From NCBI GenBank assembly GCA_039111635.1, contig JBCAQO010000014.1:124001-188000 (forward strand): a stretch of DNA of 64,000 bases, read 5' to 3'. Positions 1 to 11,647 of this stretch are shown here, piece by piece. Numbering within the stretch: position 1 is the stretch's first letter; every line of letters starts with the position of its first letter. This DNA is from Heterobasidion occidentale (Eukaryota; Basidiomycota; Agaricomycetes; Russulales; Bondarzewiaceae). The position numbers and the translations under genes are program-made. Under the pieces are notes generated by a model. That model worked only from the letters and a program-made list of their open reading frames with translations. It did no database searches and was not told the DNA's origin.

Positions 1-2432
1 AGGACCATGACTCGAAGACGGGTCGACAGAGACAATCTCGCTCGCCCTGGTGAGATCTCTCATTTCATCCCGCTCGCGCTGCGCAAAGTTGATGGTGTTC
101 GCTTTGAGCAGCATGTGCTCTCGGCACCCACAGTCGGCCGCGCGTGCTACATGGGCATCGGTACCGTCGGTGTGCGCGTCGGCGTGCATGTGACCGTGGC
201 CAACGCCGGACGCGTGTGCGGTGCCGTGGTTGGACTTGCGGGTACTCAATTTGGTACTGGTGCGTGCTGGATCGGGACGAGACGTGGAGCAAGAGCATGG
301 GGCATCAGTGACGCGGCTCAGTAGGTGGGGCAGGGCCGCACGCATTTCGGGCAGCGTTGCCTGAAGCACGAACACGTTGTACGCGACAGGCTCAAGCTCC
401 AGCTGCTCCATAGGTGTTTCAACTTTGGACACCGGTGACGTAGAGGGGAATGTAGATGGGAAAACAGAAGCGGAAGCGGAAGCGGTGCGTGCACGAGTGA
501 GAGCATTCCCGCGAGCTCGGGCAACAGCTTTGGCCTCGACGGCGCACTTGAGCTTCTCGGCGAGGGCAAAGGCGGCGCGGGAGGATCCAGTGGGAGAGTA
601 GACGACAATATCAGAGAGAGTGGCGTAGATAGGCTAGAAAGGCGCGCGCGGAGGTCAGTGACGGAAGACACAATTTACCAATATATTGAACGGTGGAAAA
701 ACAAAATGAAAGAGGCAGCCTAGTGGCAGCCTTTGCACGAGCGGCAAAGCGGACCCTGAGCAGATACCACTACGATCACGATCATTGATCGAAATGGACT
801 TGGAGATAGCCAGCCAAACTATGCCCCGAGCGGATACGATCGGCGGCACCCACGCCTTCAAACTCTCCGTTCGAAACCAGACGATCGCGTGCGCACGAGG
901 TTGCTAGTGGCCACCTTATCCCAATCCAAACGGCTAGTTGGACCCTCACTCGAGACACGAGGCGTATGCATCAGGACTTATGGCCCTATGACATGCGCGC
1001 GATCGCGATCCCCCGTAACTCTATTTCGTCACCAGTCAAGGATGTCAGCCGCTGCGGTGTCAGCAGACCTGCTGGCGAACGGAGTGGCAAACGTGACCAG
1101 CGGATGCAAAGCTCTGATAAGAGCTGTGGGAAACGCGGGGACAAACAGCGGATGGGGAGCAAGACGGGGCCGATACACTGTGCAGAGAAGACGCAACGGG
1201 AAAGAAAAGAAGATGTACGCATGCCTGCACGCATATATGAACCGCGGTGAACAGGATCGGGGGTAGAAGACGCGCGGGAGAGACACGAATTCTGCGTCGA
1301 GCACAGGTGTCTATATGCGCTCCATAACGGCAGGCGTGGAGAAAGTGGCGCATATAGTGGCGCACAGTCCGGGACCGAGATCCTTAGCCGTAGAAAAAAC
1401 AGACCAAGACGAGAAGCGGAAAAGGAATGAAACAAGAAAAGAAAAGGTGAAGAGAAGACTCACGACTTGGATACCAAAGTTCCTCAGGGAGATGCCTTCT
1501 GGAACGCGCGGGTGGACGAACTCGTGGGGGTGCTCCGGGTCAAGGCCATCGCGCAGGATCTCATGAGCGCGGAAGGACGAAGTAAGAAGCGCGGGCTCTG
1601 TCTTGTGCGCAGGGGACTTGTGCGTGGCGGCCGCTACAGGCGAGGGAAGTGGGGGGCACGATGCAGGAGAGAGGGGGGGAGGGGATGCGGCGACGGAGGT
1701 GGCGGGAGTGGAGGGGGCGTCGCTGGCGGAGAGGGAGGATGCGGCGCTGCTGGAGGAGCTGCTGCCTGTGCTGCTAGTGCGGTCGTGTGCGAAGGGCGGG
1801 AGCGGGCTGGTGTAGATCGGCGTGGGCTGCGCGCGGTGCTGGACCGGGTGCATGTGGACGGGGGGCGGATCGACGTCCATGTCCATGTCCATGTCCATCG
1901 GGAAGCTCTCTTCGTGACATACGGGGTCCGGCGCATCGAGGTCGGACGAGCTGAAGTCCTCATCAAAGTCGTCGTCGTCGTCGTCGTCGTCTTCGTCGTC
2001 CTCGGACGCAAACTCGTCGTCTTCGTTGTTAAGCCCTCGGCGGGCAGCAGCGACCGCAGAAGCGATGCGCGAGGAAGCAAGGTTTGTGTCATCGTCCTTG
2101 TCGTCGTCGTCGTCAGCGGCGACCCAGACGAGACCACGGAATGTGGGAACGGGAACGGAGCCAGGGGCATGGCGGGGAGAGGCGAAGAAGAGGTTTTGGG
2201 CCTCGTTGTCGCCCTCGAGGCCGTGGAGGAAGGGAAAGAGAGCAGCGTCGGGGGCATGAGAAAGGAGGGCGCGGAGGTGGAGATCGGCGAATTGGGATGC
2301 GGAGAGGGCGCGGATGGGGGTGTGAGGAGAGGGGCGGGGGAGGAGGACGGGGAGCGAGGAGAGGAATGCGGGGGGGTAGGAGAGACCGTGAACGGGGACA
2401 GTAGCAGGGTTGTCGGATGGGAGCGAGGCCAT
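1..2432 (-). CDS. PPS1-like dual-specificity protein phosphatase, N-terminal part (3' end off window)
   Basis: Exon 1 runs 2432 to 1464 and exon 2 from 633 through the left edge, joined in phase 0 by GTGAGT/CTAG; across the junction the protein reads SLRNFGIQV then PIYATLSDIVVYSP, a block I associate with fungal PPS1-type dual-specificity phosphatases, which act on phosphotyrosine and phosphothreonine. The HCxxGxxR active site would lie downstream, outside the window, so the catalytic call is by family only. The start is the ATG at 2432 (TCCATGGCC); the frame stays open upstream but that part is basic and unlike the rest. Residues about 130-210 are low-complexity: two poly-Asp runs and an (MD)4 run. 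About 200 codons of exon 2 are visible. The intron (634-1463, 830 nt) is more than ten times longer than the other introns here. Confidence 0.6.
634..1463 (-). other. Unusually long intron (830 nt) of the phosphatase-like gene
   Basis: Donor GTGAGT at 1463-1458 and acceptor CTAG at 637-634 on the minus strand join two exons in phase 0 inside a conserved peptide block, so no exon seems to be missing between them. I found no repeat ends, RNA gene or convincing ORF in it; the open frames are short and basic or arginine-rich. Confidence 0.55.
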
Positions 2433-5400
2433 GGAGAGGAGGATGGAGAGGAAGGGAGAGGGGGCGCGGAGCAGGAAGAGGCGCAGGCATTTGAACTGTT
2501 GGCCGGACGCGCAACGAAGAACCGCGTTTGTATTCACTTCAATCTCAGATCTCCCCTCCCCCTTCCCTTCGTTCTCCTCCCTTCGCGCCCGCTCTCTCTT
2601 CCATCCCGCCCCCGCCATCTTATCCATCGCGTCGCGCCGTCTGACGCTCTCCCAGCAGCGTGCAGACGCCTGCAGGCCCACCTCGACAACGAGCAGAGGT
2701 CAATGCGGACCCCGCGCACTCTCGTCGCCCGCCCGCGGCTATTCCTGATCGAGATCGCACCAGCACCGCCCTGGGCCTCTCCCGAGCCTAGGCCGCCCCC
2801 CGCGCCATTGCCTTAGCCTCTTGCTGCTCGTCGTCCGCGTCCGCGTCCTCATACCAGTGCATGCCCCTGCGCTTGGTACTCACACGTCGTCCGCCTTTAG
2901 GCTCCCATCAACATCAACCACGCTCCTCCTGCTCCACCCCGCTGTCTCCTCTCGCTGGCTCTTTCCCATCCTTGCTTTCTCGCTTCCCCGATCCAGCATC
3001 GCTCCTCAGTCGCTCCTCTCGTCACACCTGTCCCCTTGCCGACTCCGCCCCCGCCGCTCTTCTTCGCGTCTCTGCCTTGAGCCAGAGCGCATGCCGTGCC
3101 CAGCCACCACGGGATCTGCGATATCTGACCCTGCTTGCCACTCCGTCCTTCCATTCTGGCTTTCGACTCTCCCAATCCGGCCCAACGCATCACGCACCCT
3201 CACGCACCCTCCCCCTTCCTATCACCACGAGGCCCGCCTCCCATTCCCACTCCCACTCCCACCCTCTGGCGCCTCCATCTCTCCCTTCCCACCTCTCTGG
3301 CAATCTCCGCTCCCTTCCCTCGCTCCCTACTTTCGTACTCGGCGCATCCAAGACCATCCAACAAGCCATGCGAGCTCTCTGCTCCTCTCAGCCTTCCGTC
3401 TCGCTCTTGACTCCTCCGACCTCTCGATCCCCCGTCTTCCCCCGCGATCCTCCGCCCCTGTTCCAGCGCTCCAAAGAACCCTGTTCTTATCCTGCTCAGT
3501 AAGCAGGCACCTTCCCTTCCCAAAACCTAATCGCGCCTTGGATTGGCACTGCAGGTTTCCACGCGCCCTGAAATACTTACCACTGGCTCACGAGGGCGAC
3601 GATCCTCACACCTCCAGAGAGGCTGTTCCGTAAGCACTCTACCCGTCTCGCGGCCATCTTGTCATGTACTATCAGACTCTTCCCTGTCGCTGACGCCATC
3701 TGTGACTCTTCCCGCGTGCGTCCTCTCGTCCTTATCGCAATCTAGCGCGCGCCGTCGACTCGCCTATAAATGCAGCAGTCCTTGGCCGAGGCCACATCCT
3801 ACGCCTTCCACATCTTCGATGGGCTATCCAGCGCACACGACAATTGACCGACGGCCCGCTGCATTGCCTTCCCTCGTCCGTCGCGCATCTCCTTCACCCG
3901 CCCCACGAGGTCCTTCGCGAAACGACCGCAGCCTTCCAACCTCGTCGTCCGTCGCTCAATCTCGCCATTCGTCGCTTACGTCGCCGTCTAGACCACGACA
4001 CGCCTTTCGACGCACGCGCCGGCCTTCTCACTGCTCCCGGCCTCTTCCTTCCAGCCGCTCTGTCGCCCCTCGCTCCACAGCAAGATGAAGACCCGGGTCT
4101 GCGGACGAGAACGGGCCTGCGAATCTCGCGGGTCTCGCGGCTCCGTTCGCTTCTCCCTTTTATATCTCCGAGCCTCGAATCTCGACAGTCCAGCCTTCGA
4201 AGCGCGAGTAACGGCGCGTCACACCATCTCGGCCGGGCCCTCCAGCGCCCTCCGGGTTGGAACGAGAAATGGATGAAGCTGAGCCCATAGGTTCAAAGGT
4301 GAGTTGTAGTATCGCGTTGGATGGAGGTGTGATCGCATGTACATATTCGTGCCCGACGATGTACAGCTTGGTTGCTGTATGTGAGAACGACGTGCATGAC
4401 GCTTGATTTTCAAATGGTCCTTGTCCTGTTTGATTGATGCATACCGTCTCCCTAACTGCGAGGCTCCGGGTCTGCATTGGATCAAAGTGGCCCTCCAACG
4501 CCGCGAGAATACGTTACCCAGCATCAACACATGTGATGGCCTCCACCACCGTGGTCTCTACCAGGCGGTAGTCCTCATCTTCGGACCTCTCCAGAGGTAT
4601 CCCATGCATGATCATTGATCAACCGCTCAGCGTCATCGGTGGCGGGGGACTTGACGGGTAGTAGTGCAGGCGAATAACCTCGAAGATGTTCTTATCGACT
4701 ACGTGTGCTGGCTCGAAGATCGGGAGAACACGATGGAGGACGTCAATATGCAGTGGAAGAACACGCGTTTCTTGGTCACCGCGAACCGTGACTCACAGTC
4801 CTTTCACTAACAACGCGGAAGGCGAGGTGTGTGTGTGGGTGGGTGTGAAGTCATATATTAACGTCTAGTGGCGGTGCGCCGCATGTCTAGACGAGTAGCT
4901 GTATGTACTCTACGGTAGTGTGAATATATGTAAGCATGATCCAACTCTGTGCTCTGCATTGGCCCTCAAGGGGCATGTGTTTACCTCAGGGAGGTTGGGT
5001 CGCATGGCGAGAATTATGGTGGTATAGTAAGGTGTCGTACTTACTGTTGTTTGGTCCGGTAGCAGGTGTCTCATAGTGAACTAAGCTCAATTTCCATATT
5101 TGTTCTCGATGAGCGCCGCCAGTAGATGATGCATGCAAGTTATGTATGAATTACGTGTTCAAAATGAGCTGCGGGGAACAAAGCGACGTACACTACTCGT
5201 ACACTCACGAAGGAACGTCTCTGCAAAAGCTAGATAATTGGCCCGAGTCATTGGCATAGAGCGCAGCAGCGATTGCGAATGTCAATGTTTCGAATGTCTC
5301 CGGCGTCTAAAACCTGGAAGCCATCTGATCAAAACAGGGTATCCCATCATGCCCTTCATATTACGAGCTTGCGGCATGTCTTGGACCTTAACTGCGCATC

Positions 5401-5568
5401 CATGCACATGCACTTATGCAGCGACTCGGCAGACGAGAGGCGAAGCCGAGTACAAAGCGGGAGCGTGCGGCGTGATAATACGCTGCGATTCTGGAAAGTT
5501 CACAGGTGAGCAAGGAGCAGATGTTTTTGCACTAGACAACTTATCCACACTGGCTGAACTTGTACCAG
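2433..5568. other. Long intergenic region, no gene resolved
   Basis: From about 2500 to 4250 the plus strand is pyrimidine-rich (long C/T tracts). All six frames give Ser/Pro/Arg-rich translations, as expected for C/T tracts rather than protein. Part is probably promoter and 5' UTR of the phosphatase-like gene. A CTATAAATG box lies near 3763-3771 on the plus strand without a recognisable gene after it. The part from 4300 to 5568 is of ordinary composition, has only ORFs shorter than 110 codons without recognisable motifs, and includes the promoter of the next gene. Confidence 0.5.
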
Positions 5569-6327
5569 ATGGCGTCTATCAAACTCTTCGGCTTCGTCAA
5601 GAACGATTCAAATGCCCCAAGTCCATCCGGCTTCTGTCAAAAGCTAGAAACGTATCTGCGCGCGACGTCGTTCACGTCTTACGCCCTTGTCACAACGTCC
5701 AGCTCCGCAGCGCCAAAGGGAAAACTACCATACATCGTCCTCACGCGGCCCGACGACTCAGACGCCGAGACAATCGCTGACTCGCATTTCATCATTCGCC
5801 GCCTCATTGCCCTGGGCATCACACCCGACCTCGATGCGACACTGACGCCCGTGCAGCGCGCCGAGTCCCGTGCATGGCAGGCATGGACGGAGGAGCTGAT
5901 GTACACTGCTGTCGTGCAGACACGTTGGTCGCGCGAGCATAACTATGCTGCGACGGCGAGGGAAATCCCAATTCCCAGCCTCATCAAACCGATTATAATG
6001 TGGCTTTTGCGGCGGAAGATTCTAGGCGTGATGAGAGCAGTGGGAATGGGGAAGCACAGCGAGAAGGAGGTCGATCAACTGATGTGGGAGTGGGTGGAGG
6101 GTTTGAACGATCGCTTGGAAGGGAGGACGTACTTCCATGCGGGTGACCAGCATTCGGGCATCGACGTCATTATTGGAGCGTTCTTGGCGCAAATCGTTGC
6201 CCAGCCGGGAAATGTGGAGGCCAAGGCGATGATCCTGGAGAAGAAGACTCTGAAAGCGTATACGGCTACACTGACGAAAATGTGGTTTCTGGAATACGAG
6301 GAACTCTTGGAAGAGTTAGAGAAATAA
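5569..6327 (+). CDS. FAX/metaxin-like glutathione S-transferase-fold protein
   Basis: Single-exon gene of 252 codons. The N-terminal thioredoxin-like half contains PSGFCQKLETYLRA (residues about 15-28), KGKLPYIVL (about 50-58) and an ADSHFIIRRL motif (about 70-79), the pattern of the failed-axon-connections/metaxin GST_N branch. The C-terminal half is a helical GST_C-like domain with GRTYFHAGDQHSGIDVIIGAFLAQI, where the aspartate after SGI is the usual N-capping position. The start is the ATG at 5569; a TTG three codons upstream extends the frame but is unlikely to be used. The family is linked to GST-type or mitochondrial membrane-associated roles, but the substrate cannot be told. No lesion is seen. 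Confidence 0.8.
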   Translation: MASIKLFGFVKNDSNAPSPSGFCQKLETYLRATSFTSYALVTTSSSAAPKGKLPYIVLTRPDDSDAETIADSHFIIRRLIALGITPDLDATLTPVQRAESRAWQAWTEELMYTAVVQTRWSREHNYAATAREIPIPSLIKPIIMWLLRRKILGVMRAVGMGKHSEKEVDQLMWEWVEGLNDRLEGRTYFHAGDQHSGIDVIIGAFLAQIVAQPGNVEAKAMILEKKTLKAYTATLTKMWFLEYEELLEELEK

Positions 6328-6591
6328 TATGGTCAAAAGGAGGCTAACCTGGTTATACATGCTTGATTTGATCGCAGATTAATTATTCGATACCGGACAG
6401 AGCGAACTATGATATTGCATGATACGAGATTCCTGCTATGAGCCATAACACACCAAAACTCGTACGATTGTGATACAAATCTCCTCAATACCCACACGAT
6501 AATGCATAGAACTCACTCACTACCAGCTCATCTATTCTTAAGCTCTAGCGTGAACGACGCTGGCGGCCACACTGATGCACGGAGATCGCGA

Positions 6592-7977
6592 TTATTTTGC
6601 CTTCTTCGCCTTTTCGTCCCCATAGTAGTGCTGCCGCTTCTCGAGATCTACCGTATAGTAATCATCGGCATTTATTGCTCAGCCAATAGAATTGTGACCA
6701 AAAACACTTTGATAATACTGACCGTGTGCCCACATCGCTGCACCGATGCGATTCGAAACCGAGAAGAGTAAGCCGATGAATGGGATAGTCTCAAGCAAAG
6801 CGGCCGCGAAACCAAAAGCTGATGGACCAAAAGTAGGACGATTGTCGGATAAACATGAGAGAAGTAGAGATAACGCAAGACACGAAACAATACGCACTGC
6901 GGTAATCCCACTTACGCTCTGCCACAAAGAGAGCCGTCTGGTGACGCGTCATCTTCTTGGATTCGAAGTACTGAATAGAAGGAAAGGGGCCATGGTAAGA
7001 TCATATCTTCGTTGAGAAGATAAGACCAAGTTAGCGCTGACCGGTCTGTGAAGATAGCGAGCTGTGTCCATGGACTTGAAGAAGGCAGATATAAAGATAC
7101 CAACGAAAGGCACTACATGAAGCGGGAACAGAATGACTGCCCACACGAGTCCGCGTAAACCCCTACGCCTTGACTTCGCATCAAAATGATTACGCACCTC
7201 GCTTGACCGTATAGCTCAACAGCCATCCCTTCACACCTTCCAATCCGGCCCACTTGTTATTGTCTAAAACCGGTGGAACATCCCATTCTTCGACGTACGG
7301 ACTCCAGAAATCGGGACCCTTGCCACGAGAGGCGATAGTCAAGTCCCAGGCACGTTGGCGCGCGATGCGGAGGTTGCGGGAGAGGAAGAAGGTAAGAATG
7401 AATGTCAGTTGCGAGGCAAGGAAAAAGAACGTCGCATCTGTCGGGAGGTAAGTTCAGCAAGGCGTAGGCTGGGGACAGAGGGGCAGATGATAGGGGCAGA
7501 CATGTTGGAACGTCGAAGGGCATCCTGAAGCCCATGATTGAGTCGTGTGACAGACCAGTGACGCTCGGAGAGCTAGATATTTCAATGTGAGTGACCAAGA
7601 TGCTTCAATCACAATACACACTTGATGAGGAAAAGCTTGACGAATTTGCGTTGCAGACCAAAGGTCAACACGGCCTGTCGTGATTGAACGACCCTGTCCA
7701 TGTCCTCATGAAAAGATACTGATAAACTTACCCATCCCGCACCCACAGCAAGTCCTCTGATAAATCCATGCTTGCATTTATTCCAGATGGGAACGTAGAG
7801 CAATTTATCGGTGGCGAGACGGTAGACGCCTACGACGACATAGGACGGCGGGAACTCAAGACGGAGGGTCGCGCGCTCTAGAGCAGAGGGTACATTGGTA
7901 AGATGAGGTGCAAAAGGTTCGTGATCAGGATTGAAATTTTGTTGCTGGGGCAATTCCTCTGAGATTGAGGCAGACAT
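6592..7977 (-). CDS. RRT8/EI24-like multi-pass membrane protein
   Basis: Eight exons splice cleanly into 309 codons: 7732-7977, 7622-7674, 7502-7572, 7198-7437, 7042-7136, 6898-6970, 6723-6818 and 6592-6647. Introns are 57, 49, 64, 61, 71, 79 and 75 nt with GT/AG ends, and the spliced length is an exact multiple of three. The protein has hydrophobic segments around FFFLASQLTFILTFF, VILFPLHVVPFVGIFISAFF and FGFAAALLETIPFIGLLFS, and ends in the conserved NRIGAAMWAHDLEKRQHYY tail. This matches the fungal outer-spore-wall RRT8 / EI24 family (lipid-droplet or ER membrane proteins in yeast). The first 57-nt intron is a multiple of three and has no stop, so unspliced RNA would stay in frame. One residue at the sixth junction (RTFGF) depends on the exact splice choice. 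Confidence 0.85.
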
Positions 7978-8342
7978 ATTTAACGTCCTATAACGAGTCC
8001 GAGTCTCGGTGCTTGCTCTGCCAGTGGGACGCGGGAGTTCGCAGTCCGCCCTCGCCTACGTCATCAAAAGTTTTCGGACATTTGTCTTTCGTCGACTTCG
8101 GACTCATTCACTACTAGCAGACTAGCTGTAGCCAGTCTGTAGCCTGCCAAACGAAACATCAAGATGGTACGTCCGCGTTAACCAGAATCTCATTTTTCTC
8201 TGCATCAAGCAGTCCAGGAATGGATAGATGGTATTCCCACGTGCACCCAAACGATCATCTGATCGTCTCTTAAAGGCGCAAATCATGCGAAAGGCAGGTG
8301 GGTGTCCGGAACGTCATTCATTTCCCCACAAATGTCGGCGCC

Positions 8343-8350
8343 CATAAATA
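8343..8350 (+). promoter_or_regulatory. TATA-like box (CATAAATA) before the CFEM gene
   Basis: An AT-rich TATA-like octamer lies about 60 bases before the CFEM start codon in otherwise C/T-rich sequence, a normal place for a core promoter in this genome. Confidence 0.4.
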
Positions 8351-8410
8351 CTCCCATCCTCATTGTTCCACATCTCCATTTTCTTCGTCGCCGACTTCCA
8401 CACCACCACG

Positions 8411-9204
8411 ATGTTCATTCTCAAGTCCCTCGTCTTTGTCGTACTTGCATCCACGAATGTAATGGCGCAGAGTAGCTCTGCTGTGCCGACAGGCGTCGCC
8501 GGCCTGTCTCAATGCATTATCACCTGCCTCACTCAGGCATCGTCCAGCGGAACCTGCTCGTCATTGTGCGTCGCATTCTTTACGCCGCCGTAAACCCTTC
8601 ATGCACTGACCACTCTCAAACCTCCTTAGCACGGACATATCCTGCGTCTGCAGCTCACAGGCATTCCAATCTGCCGCTGCACATGCACTGCCTCACCTCC
8701 AGCTGCTCTTCGTCTGACCACAAGCCGCGCTCCAGCTCCAACAGACCCAGTGTGGATCTGGTGCGTCCTCCTCGCTTCCCCTCATCTCTGCATGCCCAAG
8801 TCCTTTCTCACGCTGTTACCTTGTGAATCTCAGCGAGTGGTTCAGCTTCTAGCGGCGCATCTGCGGACTTCACCTCCGACTTCGTCTGGATCTGCAGCCT
8901 CCGAAAGTGGATCTTCGTCCACCCTAACGGGCAGCGCGGCCTCCAGCGCTGTGTCCTCTGCCGTATCCTCAATATCTAACGCTGCATCTTCTGTCGCATC
9001 CTCGGCATCTCAGGTAGGCTCATCGATCCGGAGCTCGCTCTCAAGCGCTGCTAGCGCGGCGAGTGCCAGTGCATCGGCTTCCCGCTCAGCCTCAGCCTCC
9101 GCTTCAGGATCAGCAGGCATCAAGGTCGAAATAGGGAAAGGAGGTCTCGTCATTGCTTAGTGGGAATGCTGGGCGCCGTTGGCGGGGCGCTGATGGTTTT
9201 GTGA
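8411..9204 (+). pseudogene. CFEM-domain secreted, GPI-anchor-type protein with several frame breaks
   Basis: The ATG at 8411 starts a signal peptide (FILKSLVFVVLASTNVMAQ) followed by the CFEM cysteine pattern: CIITC, GTC, then after a 60-nt intron (about 8564-8626) SCVC, CLTSSC and TQC. A second intron follows (about 8762-8835) and then a Ser/Ala-rich stalk. CLTSSC is in a different frame from SCVC before it and from ALQLQQTQC after it, so a frame-0 reading meets TGA at about 8733. The frame shifts again between SGASAD and TSSGSAAS near 8866. At 9158 a TAG stops the reading just before a hydrophobic GPI-type tail (LVGMLGAVGGALMVL, stop at 9202-9204) one base out of frame. CFEM proteins bind haem or sit in the cell wall. 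Either a decayed gene or a locally poor consensus. Confidence 0.65.
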
Positions 9205-9874
9205 GAAAACGGAGATGAGTATGCAGAGTCCACGCGGCGATGACGCTTCCTGCCTTTTCTATTCTTAACTTTCAATTCTCAAAAATGTTGCATGATCGTC
9301 GATATAACTTCTCGCTGTTGCTAGGTTCTCCTCGGCCACGTTCCATACTTCCGTGGACATTGAACCAATTTAACATCGCATCTCAGGATGTACGGACAGA
9401 TGACATCTCCTATACAAACTGACGCTACCATTCTTAATTAGTGATCACTCGTCGTACGACTTTCACATATGGTCGTTGTGTTTTTTCGGACTTCCTGCCT
9501 CTGTTCGTGATGCAAGCGGTAGGCGGAGGGCCGTTCATATTTTCGCAGTTAGTGTACGAGGCTTCCACGCTGTTGTGAACGGTCATGTTTGCCGCGGAGA
9601 TCCAGTTTGTGTTAGTGTCCTCAGTAAGGATACAATATAGTCGATGCCGAATCGATCATCTTGGATGAATCTGCTTAATCGGTACAGTACCGCTGTACAG
9701 ATGCATCCTGCTTGTGTAGCGTGTTGCTCATTGAATATCCGCAAAGGATATGCTCATGCACTGTCTGATTTCCGACTTGTCCGTTATGTGTCTCGGCATC
9801 TCTCGGCATGAAGCGGATGAAAAACGGACTATGTAAAGTTCCCACGTCCTGGATGTCCACAATTCTCTCATATC
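9205..9874. other. Intergenic region between the CFEM and lyase genes
   Basis: Nothing recognisable: short ORFs without motifs, no RNA gene, no repeat. It holds the 3' end of the CFEM gene and the promoter of the lyase gene. Confidence 0.5.
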
Positions 9875-11220
9875 ATGTCTCACTCGCAGCTCCTCCCATT
9901 GCCTTCTGCAAGCATTCAAAATGCATTTACAACTTCAAACTTGCTGTCTCGCACATCAGTCCCTCACGGTATCTCCCTAACACCACTCACTGATGCCGCA
10001 CTGGGCGTCCACAAGCTCTCACACCCGCATATACTCACACACCGCGTGGTGTGTCCTCCCGTTTCACATATTGCCGCCGCAAACGCGACTACAGCGGCGT
10101 CATTGTGCAAGATGCGAATGATCAGGAGGCTTGGGAGGCAATTTATCCAAGAGGTAGTATCAATCCCGCAGGCGCAGTCAAAGGTGGGTTTGGTTTTTAT
10201 TTAGGCGGACCGGAAGACTTTCAAGCGCGCTTGATGCGCGGGGCAGAGGAAGTATTAATGGCATACGAGGTGATGTTTGAAGAGGGTTGGGAGTGGGGCG
10301 AAAGGAGGCAAATTGCCTGGGATCTGTGAGTGCGATCTTCTTCTCGTTTGGCACCCTCTAAAACGATTTACTTGATGTGTTTGACTAGATGGCGGGATCG
10401 GCGACGCGGCATACGGATGCTCAGGCGGACGCAAAGATGCACGCTGCAAGTGTTTTGACTTGCGTTTGATGTGGCGGTGCGCCTTTTTTCTCCCGCTTTT
10501 CTTTCTCTCCTTTATTTCCTTCCTTGATCGTACAACCGCCGTGACTTTTATTTTCTGTCTCTTGTAGAGCAAATGGTGCTGGCGAGCTTTATGCTTATCT
10601 GCCGCTCACGCCCACCAACGCTGAACGTCTGCTTCGCGTCCCTCCCACGTCGCACGAGAACACCGACTATGGTTTCTCGGTCGGACGCGGCGCATGGCAG
10701 TTTCAGTCTGGCAGATGGCATTGCGTTGCAATTCGAGTGAAGATGAATAATGTTGGTCGGGAGAACGGTGCGTGTCCCTCATGTACCGTCTTTTTTTTGC
10801 ATCTTCGGTAGAGATGGCCAGAAAGAGTTTTTGGGCGCTCATAAACCACGCGTTCGAAGGCGAGGTAGAGGTCTTCATAGATGGCACGTCTGTGCTGCGT
10901 GCAACGAGTCTTGTATACGCGACGATCCGACGTCGAGAATTAGAGGCATGCATTTCCAACGTTTTTCGGAGGTGTGTCCATTTATATCCTCGCCGTACAT
11001 CAGTAACCATATCCTTGGAATCAATCATATACTAATTCATTATACTACGGACCTGACCACCCTCTCATCATTTTTGACATAATGTGCGCTTCAACGCACA
11101 GGCAACAAGCCAGACTGGGCATCCCCGAAAGACCAGCGCGCCTGGTTTGCCTCCATCACAGGTGCCATTGTCCTACCTGAGCCCGAGGCACATCATACGA
11201 GACAGAATGATGAGCTGTAG
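9875..11220 (+). pseudogene. Polysaccharide lyase family 14-like protein with single-base frame breaks
   Basis: Coding segments assemble into the PL14 pattern (alginate/glucuronan lyase-like jelly-roll, usually secreted or intracellular in mushrooms): QEAWEAIYPRGSINPAG, GGFGFYLGGP, EVMFEEGWEW, KGGKLPGI, GGIGDAAYGCSGGRKDARCKCFDLRLMW, NTDYGFSVGRGAWQF, VFIDGTSVLRA, SRIRGMHFQ and PDWASPKDQRAWFASITGAIVLPEP. Introns sit at about 10327-10389, 10476-10567, 10770-10862 and 10972-11101. Frame breaks that splicing cannot explain lie at a G4 run (about 10297, EW to KGGK), at about 10923 (YAT to DDPTSRIRG) and at a T5 run (about 10968, before GG). A further shift near 10045 may be a 44-nt intron. Stop at 11218-11220. 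Decay and consensus error cannot be told apart here. Confidence 0.7.
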
Positions 11221-11647
11221 GCTCATAACAGCGCCCTCTGTTGGGTAGTACCGTGCATTTGTTCTATGTACATTCGAGCTTATCTGTGACGCTTGAAAAT
11301 TGACCATGCTTCCATCATATGGTGAGAGATCGGCCAATCTACAGGAGTGTTGGGCGTTGGTGGCGATTCCCGTCGGACTCTCAACATGCACCTTGCTTCA
11401 TGCCTTGAATGCCACTATAGCACCGGTCCGGCCTTTGTTCACAAAATTCGATATGTGGCAAGTAGCAGGAGGTAATGTGTCACCGATGAAGTGGCGTGAG
11501 CCGAATGCTTCAATACACGTGGGGACGGGTCCTGTGGACGCGGCGACCTACCAGTCGCCACACATTCAATCGTCTTCTTTAAAACCAACCATCACATCCT
11601 CTCTCTCGCTCTACATCATCAGCTCCTTCACTGCAGTCTACTCCAGC

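Noticed and set aside
1467..2816. Long plus-strand open frame rich in Gly, Arg, Val and Glu
   Set aside because: It is the antisense shadow of the phosphatase-like exon; poly-Val runs mirror the poly-Asp codons.
2821..3633. 270-codon plus-strand frame rich in Ser, Pro and Leu
   Set aside because: C/T-tract sequence is open in several frames at once; no motif and no codon-position bias visible.
3775..3846. Peptide EATSYAFHIFDGL, reminiscent of the ATHIFDGL motif of CAF16-type ABC ATPases
   Set aside because: Only a dozen codons before a stop, and no Walker or signature motifs nearby; probably chance.
8164..8172. ATG directly followed by GTACGT, like the one-codon first exons of ribosomal protein genes
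   Set aside because: No downstream exon could be found before the CFEM gene; no peptide evidence.
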